A DNA stretch of 64,000 nt from Peptococcus niger. Its GTDB lineage: Bacteria; Bacillota; Peptococcia; Peptococcales; Peptococcaceae. Shown one piece after another: positions 60,404 to 64,000 of the stretch (position 1 is the first letter of the stretch; each line of letters begins with the position of its first letter). The stretch lies in NCBI RefSeq assembly GCF_900101835.1, contig NZ_FNAF01000005.1, forward strand, positions 62,001 through 126,000. The letters run 5' to 3'. The position numbers and the translations under genes are program-made. The notes beneath the pieces are model-generated. The model had not been told where the DNA came from and did not search any database. It saw only the letters and a program-made list of their open reading frames with translations.

Positions 60404-61990
60404 TTAATGAAAGGTCCCCTTTTCGTCAGCCTCATTTTGCCATGATGAAAGGGGCCTTTTTTTGTAAGGCTTATTTTTCAGGAGGGACTGGCGATTGTCC
60501 CGCCAGCGGACCCATTCTTTCAGAAAGGGGGTCCACTGGGAAAGCGGGTAGTAGCCGGATAAGAAAAGGCTTGACAAGGCGGATGGCGAAAGAATGTAAC
60601 AGGACATCCGTGACAGCCCTAATTGACGGGCCAAAAAGGATTCCTCGGTGGTCAGCTGCTGAATATGACCTTCATGGAGAAAATGCCAGCGGCAGTCGAA
60701 GCTGCCCTCTACCAGGACGAGGCGGTTGTTTTGCCAATCAATGCCCGGCGTTCGCTGGACAGCTAGGGCATAAAGGGGCATAAGCAGGAAAAGTGGCAGG
60801 GCCATCAGTTTCCAGCTGCCGGGAAAGGCATAGAGGATGCCTGCGCCCAGTAAGGCGAGAAAGAGCAAGAGGGGCCAGGCCGCGGGGATAATGCTTCTCA
60901 GCGGTTGACGCTTAAGGGTCGGCTGCCAGACGCTGCCCGGTAAAAGCTGGTCCAGTTGCTTAAAGATCTCACTTAAGGATGCGGCTAAAAGTAATTGCGC
61001 TGCAGGTCCTTCCTTCTCATCTTCCAACCCAACGTTAACGATGCTGACCGAGGCGTAGCCCAAGAGGCGGCCAATGAAGTTTTGCTCTAAGCTAATGGCA
61101 TGGATACGGTGGGGCGGTACAGTGAAGGCCCGGCGGGTTAAAAGCCCATGGGTCAGGTATAAGCGATTGTCGGCTTTAGCCACCCGAAAGTCCCACCAGC
61201 GTGTCCAAGTGCGGACAGACTGTCTGAGGAAGGGAAACAATAGGCCCCCGGTAAGGATGGGGAGGAGGATAAGCGGTGCCAGGCCTTCAATGTCACTGAG
61301 GGGCAGCCAATTCAAATCTTCGCCGATGACCAGGGTGATGAGGGCAAAGAGAAGGCCCCAGGCCAGGGCTAAGCCCACTAAGAGAACAGAAGACCAAGAC
61401 AGACTCATGATCCAGTGACGGGCCAACTCGGCTGTTGAATAGTGTTTCTCCCATACAGGTTCAGCTGGGGGTGCGTCGGGAAGATCTTCCTTAACGGCGC
61501 CGGCTTGAGGACGCTTCTGTAGGGCTTGGCGGAGTGCCGCAGCCCTTTTCTTGTCCAGATAAACGGTGACATCTGTGGAAGCGGCAGTGGACCGGGTATT
61601 GGTGTTGATGCAGACCTGGGCAAGGCCTAAAAGGCGGCAGCCGAGCGGTTCCTTAAGCTGAACATTGGAAATATCCGCCAGACGAATACGCATCAGGCGT
61701 TTGATCAGCTTGGTATCCCGGACTTCAAAGACATCATCGTGGAGAAAAAATTCTTGGCGGCGCCAGAGGAGGACGGCGGAAATACCGTTAAAGGCCACTG
61801 CCAGCAGGAGGAGCAGCAAAATGCCAGCGGTGGCGCCTAGGGCTTGCTGGAAATTGCCACTTATCAAAGTGGTCACCAGCCTTTTAAGATCCTCCAGATT
61901 GCCTGCAATCAAGACGGCAAAGATCGTCAGACTGGCAAAAAACCGGGCGGGGATCATTCGCTTGTCGTGTTTAAAGGGCTTTTCAAACAC
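60404..61990 (-). CDS. ydbT: PH-domain membrane protein, YdbT type
   Basis: 528 residues from a GTG at 61990 with GAGGTGG six bases upstream; an ATG eight codons earlier lacks a site. Layout: two helices (about 20-40 and 55-75), a bacterial PH domain (bPH2; FEVRDTKLIKRLMRIRLADISNV near 95), two more helices, a second bPH2 (LYLTHGLLTRRAFTVPPHRI near 270), helices near 360-395 and a third. Bacillus YdbT works with YdbS; the pair is linked to membrane stress and lantibiotic tolerance in some reports. It overlaps the ydbS-like stop by 8 bases. A 20-residue basic C-terminal tail follows the last domain. Confidence 0.75.
   Translation of the reverse strand: MFEKPFKHDKRMIPARFFASLTIFAVLIAGNLEDLKRLVTTLISGNFQQALGATAGILLLLLLAVAFNGISAVLLWRRQEFFLHDDVFEVRDTKLIKRLMRIRLADISNVQLKEPLGCRLLGLAQVCINTNTRSTAASTDVTVYLDKKRAAALRQALQKRPQAGAVKEDLPDAPPAEPVWEKHYSTAELARHWIMSLSWSSVLLVGLALAWGLLFALITLVIGEDLNWLPLSDIEGLAPLILLPILTGGLLFPFLRQSVRTWTRWWDFRVAKADNRLYLTHGLLTRRAFTVPPHRIHAISLEQNFIGRLLGYASVSIVNVGLEDEKEGPAAQLLLAASLSEIFKQLDQLLPGSVWQPTLKRQPLRSIIPAAWPLLLFLALLGAGILYAFPGSWKLMALPLFLLMPLYALAVQRTPGIDWQNNRLVLVEGSFDCRWHFLHEGHIQQLTTEESFLARQLGLSRMSCYILSPSALSSLFLSGYYPLSQWTPFLKEWVRWRDNRQSLLKNKPYKKRPLSSWQNEADEKGTFH
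60411..60465 (+). terminator. Terminator of the LTA-synthase-like gene, inside the 3' end of ydbT
   Basis: AAGG(T)CCCCTTT pairs with AAAGGGGCCTT (one bulge) and is followed by TTTTTTTG. It lies wholly within the last codons of the convergent PH-domain gene. Confidence 0.75.
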
Positions 61991-62489
61991 GGGCAGCCAC
62001 CTCGCCTTCGGCAATCAGGGCGTTAATCTGCCGGTTTAGGGATTCGGCGATGTCGTTGGCCTCATCTTCCGGCAAACAATGAATTGATAAAGTGCCGCCG
62101 GCAGAGTAGAGTTCAATGTCCGCCAAACCGAATAAACGGTTGACCGGACCACTTTCAACGTGAACTTTCTGCAACCGCCGCATGGGGAGGTACTCACGGG
62201 TAACGGTCAATACACCATAACGTACAGCAATCAGGTCTTCACGGATCAGATACCGATAGCGCTTGTAACCCACCGTTGGCTTAGCGATACAATTGAAGAC
62301 CAGGAGGGTGAAAATGAATCCCCAGAGGCAGCGGGCGATGACCAGGACCAGGGGCGGCACATTAAAGGCGGATAAAATTAAGTATAGAAGACCGGTTACC
62401 GCAGTCGTAATCACTAAGGTTAGGATGGCCGACAGGGCTAAGACCTTACGGGCGGCCGGTGGTAATAGTTTGGCATCAGAAATTTGCAA
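61983..62489 (-). CDS. ydbS: PH-domain membrane protein, YdbS type
   Basis: 168 residues from a TTG with AAAGGAG seven bases upstream. Two membrane helices (about 15-40 and 47-66) and one bPH2 domain (YLIREDLIAVRYGVLTVTRE, then LPMRRLQKVHVESGPVNRLF near 100-120). Partner of the following larger protein; overlapping stop and start indicate a stoichiometric complex. Confidence 0.78.
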   Translation of the reverse strand: MQISDAKLLPPAARKVLALSAILTLVITTAVTGLLYLILSAFNVPPLVLVIARCLWGFIFTLLVFNCIAKPTVGYKRYRYLIREDLIAVRYGVLTVTREYLPMRRLQKVHVESGPVNRLFGLADIELYSAGGTLSIHCLPEDEANDIAESLNRQINALIAEGEVAARV

Positions 62490-62592
62490 GAAAAGGCTCC
62501 TTTCAAGTTGATGACAGTTGACAAAGGACGCTAAAATGCGCCGTGCTTAGTATAGCATGGCGGAAAAATCAGGTAAAGGTAGGGGAACCCAT

Positions 62593-63282
62593 ATGATTGG
62601 ACAAGTCAATACGCTGACCTTGCTGGATTATCCCGGCAAAACCGCGGCCACCGTTTTCATCAGCGGCTGCAATTTTCGCTGTCCCTTTTGCTACAACGGG
62701 TCCTTGGCGGAGGACCGGTTGCCGGCAGATGAACAGCACACGGTTGCGTCTGTTCTAGCCTTTCTTAAGGCGCGCCGAGGATTATTGGACGGCGTTTGCA
62801 TCAGCGGCGGTGAGGCTCTGCTGTGGGATGACCTGCCCGCCTTTATCCGGTCTATTAAAACGATGGGCTATGCGGTCAAGCTGGACACCAACGGAAGTTT
62901 TCCGAAGCGGTTAAGGACCCTTCTTTCTGAGGGCATCTTAGATTATGTGGCCATGGATGTTAAAAACGACCCCATGCACTACGCAGAAACGGTGGGTTTA
63001 GCCACCGTCGACCTGGCCACCATACAGGCAAGCATGACCCTCTTGAAAGACAGCGGCCTGCCCTTTGAGTTTCGCACCACGGTGGTTAAAGAATTTCATA
63101 CACCGGACCGGCTCCTCTCCTTGGCCCGCTGGATTGGTCCGGTGCAGAGGTATTTTTTACAATCTTTTAAAGACGAAGGCGACCTCCTGCAAGTCGGACT
63201 ACATAGCCTGTCAGAAAAAGAAATGGAAGCCTGCCTAACCGCTGTACGAACGGTTTGTCCCCGGGCAGAGCGGCGCGGGTAA
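62593..63282 (+). CDS. nrdG: Anaerobic ribonucleotide reductase activating protein (NrdG2 type)
   Basis: 229 residues from MIGQVNTLTLLDYPGK with AGGGGAAC upstream. Radical SAM cluster C26-x3-C30-x2-C33 (GCNFRCPFCYN), then SGGEALLW near 78-85. The LLDYPGK start and larger size are typical of the NrdG2 branch (TIGR02495-like), found next to nrdD in clostridia. It generates the glycyl radical on NrdD. The gene is 126 bases upstream of nrdD. Confidence 0.9.
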   Translation: MIGQVNTLTLLDYPGKTAATVFISGCNFRCPFCYNGSLAEDRLPADEQHTVASVLAFLKARRGLLDGVCISGGEALLWDDLPAFIRSIKTMGYAVKLDTNGSFPKRLRTLLSEGILDYVAMDVKNDPMHYAETVGLATVDLATIQASMTLLKDSGLPFEFRTTVVKEFHTPDRLLSLARWIGPVQRYFLQSFKDEGDLLQVGLHSLSEKEMEACLTAVRTVCPRAERRG

Positions 63283-63297
63283 AACTACATATAGTAT
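63282..63297 (+). promoter_or_regulatory. Candidate NrdR box upstream of nrdD
   Basis: AAACTACATATAGTAT agrees with the NrdR consensus ACACTATATATAGTGT at 13 of 16 positions by eye. A poorer second site may lie at about 63324-63339, 42 bases on (four helical turns). NrdR represses ribonucleotide reductase genes. Confidence 0.5.
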
Positions 63298-63345
63298 CTC
63301 TATACCGGCATATCGGGAATTTGTAGGCATATTTAGTAAAATGCG

Positions 63346-63374
63346 TTGACATCTGAGGACCCTTCTGCTAGCAT
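63346..63374 (+). promoter_or_regulatory. Promoter of nrdD
   Basis: TTGACA (63346-63351), 17 bases, TAGCAT (63369-63374), just downstream of the candidate NrdR boxes. Confidence 0.7.
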
Positions 63375-63408
63375 TTAAAGTAGCTAAAAATACATGGGAG
63401 GTTATCAG

Positions 63409-64000
63409 ATGTATCAAGTTTTAAAACGTGACGGCTCCGTGGCCCCTTTTAATATTGAAAAAATTACCCATGCCATGGTGCTGGCTTTTGATGCCTGTGA
63501 GCGTCAATATACGCCGGATATTATTGATTTTATGGCGCTTAAAGTGACGGCTGATTTTGAACCGAAGATTAGCGATGAACTCATCTGTGTGGAAGATATT
63601 CAGGATTCGGTTGAGAAAATTTTATCCCAGGCCGGCTATGCAGACGTGGCCAAGGCATATATTTTGTATCGTAAACAGCACGAAAAAATGCGCAACGTTT
63701 CCAACACCCTGGTGGATTATAAAGATATTGTTAACAGTTATGTAAACGTTGAAGACTGGCGGGTTAAAGAAAATTCGACCGTGACCTATTCTGTAGGTGG
63801 GCTCATTTTGTCCAACAGCGGTGCCATCACCGCCAATTATTGGTTGTCTGAAATTTACGACCAGGACATTGCGGAGGCCCACAAAAGCGGCGCCATTCAT
63901 TTACATGACCTCTCCATGTTGACCGGTTACTGTGCCGGTTGGAGCCTTAAGCAGCTCATCCAGGAAGGCCTGGGCGGGATCCCGGGAAAGATTACCTCAA
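63409..64000 (+). CDS. nrdD: Anaerobic ribonucleoside-triphosphate reductase (5' part)
   Basis: The first 197 residues of NrdD; the gene runs off the window. An N-terminal ATP cone (residues 2-95: VLKRDGSVAPFNIEKI, then ILSQAGYADVAKAYILYR) gives allosteric control by ATP/dATP. It is followed by the start of the catalytic barrel (STVTYSVGGLILSNSGAI, AHKSGAIHLHDLSMLTGYCAG). GGGAGG precedes the ATG. It reduces nucleotides to deoxynucleotides with a glycyl radical, made by the activase encoded upstream. Confidence 0.95.
   Translation, partial: MYQVLKRDGSVAPFNIEKITHAMVLAFDACERQYTPDIIDFMALKVTADFEPKISDELICVEDIQDSVEKILSQAGYADVAKAYILYRKQHEKMRNVSNTLVDYKDIVNSYVNVEDWRVKENSTVTYSVGGLILSNSGAITANYWLSEIYDQDIAEAHKSGAIHLHDLSMLTGYCAGWSLKQLIQEGLGGIPGKITS

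Overview
The window looks like the chromosome of an anaerobic, Gram-positive-type member of the Clostridia. Supporting signs are an anaerobic ribonucleotide reductase with its radical-SAM activase, a HemW homologue, strong Shine-Dalgarno sites with frequent GTG/TTG starts, lipoprotein signal peptides and a remnant of an S-layer-homology-type surface protein. MurE carries the DDPA motif of L-lysine-adding enzymes, so an L-Lys peptidoglycan is likely. A taurine-fermentation gene set resembling that known from Desulfonispora points towards the Peptococcaceae or relatives (a Peptococcus-like organism is my guess, low confidence). No complete prophage, insertion sequence or CRISPR array was seen.

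Layout. 0-2.5 kb: hemW, a small membrane protein and a GNAT acetyltransferase. 2.5-7.9 kb: a strikingly AT-rich block, evidently acquired, encoding a two-component system, an ABC transporter of the peptide-antibiotic-resistance type and a frameshifted small membrane protein. 8-15 kb: housekeeping run pta-prmA-murE-argS-fba-glpX. 15-19.4 kb: lysA-dapA-dapB-ddh behind a complete lysine riboswitch with terminator and antiterminator. 19.4-26 kb: a tiny exported peptide with a structured leader, an anion permease divergent from a LysR regulator, nadE, a decayed surface-protein tail, a DUF2254 membrane protein, an LDCC-motif mini-protein and an ArpU-like regulator.

26.2-35.8 kb is the most interesting part: a taurine (aminoethanesulfonate) dissimilation locus. 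It contains a two-subunit CoA-transferase, a tandem-repeat Cys mini-protein, sulfoacetaldehyde acetyltransferase (xsc), an uncharacterised protein with a C-x4-C-x2-C-x3-C cluster, two nearly identical APC permeases and taurine:pyruvate aminotransferase (tpa). Taurine would enter through the permeases, be transaminated to sulfoacetaldehyde, and be cleaved by Xsc to sulfite and acetyl phosphate, which Pta (8 kb) could convert to acetyl-CoA. xsc and tpa show the codon bias of very highly expressed genes, so this may be a main energy pathway. The roles of the two Cys proteins and the CoA-transferase are unknown.

35.9-45.3 kb: a lipoprotein translationally coupled to a 35-codon ORF, KtrAB potassium uptake, a luciferase-like oxidoreductase and the ilvBNCD operon. 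45.6-53 kb: aconitase, a candidate small RNA made of three hairpins, comF, an amino-acid ABC transporter with a likely ArgR operator, and an acyl-CoA dehydrogenase fused to the FAD domain of ETF-alpha. 53-64 kb: a zinc-ribbon protein, recQ, uraA, tRNA-Glu(CTC) directly before gltX, an LTA-synthase-like protein, two bacterial PH-domain membrane proteins, and the nrdG-like activase followed by nrdD, which runs off the end of the window behind a likely NrdR box.
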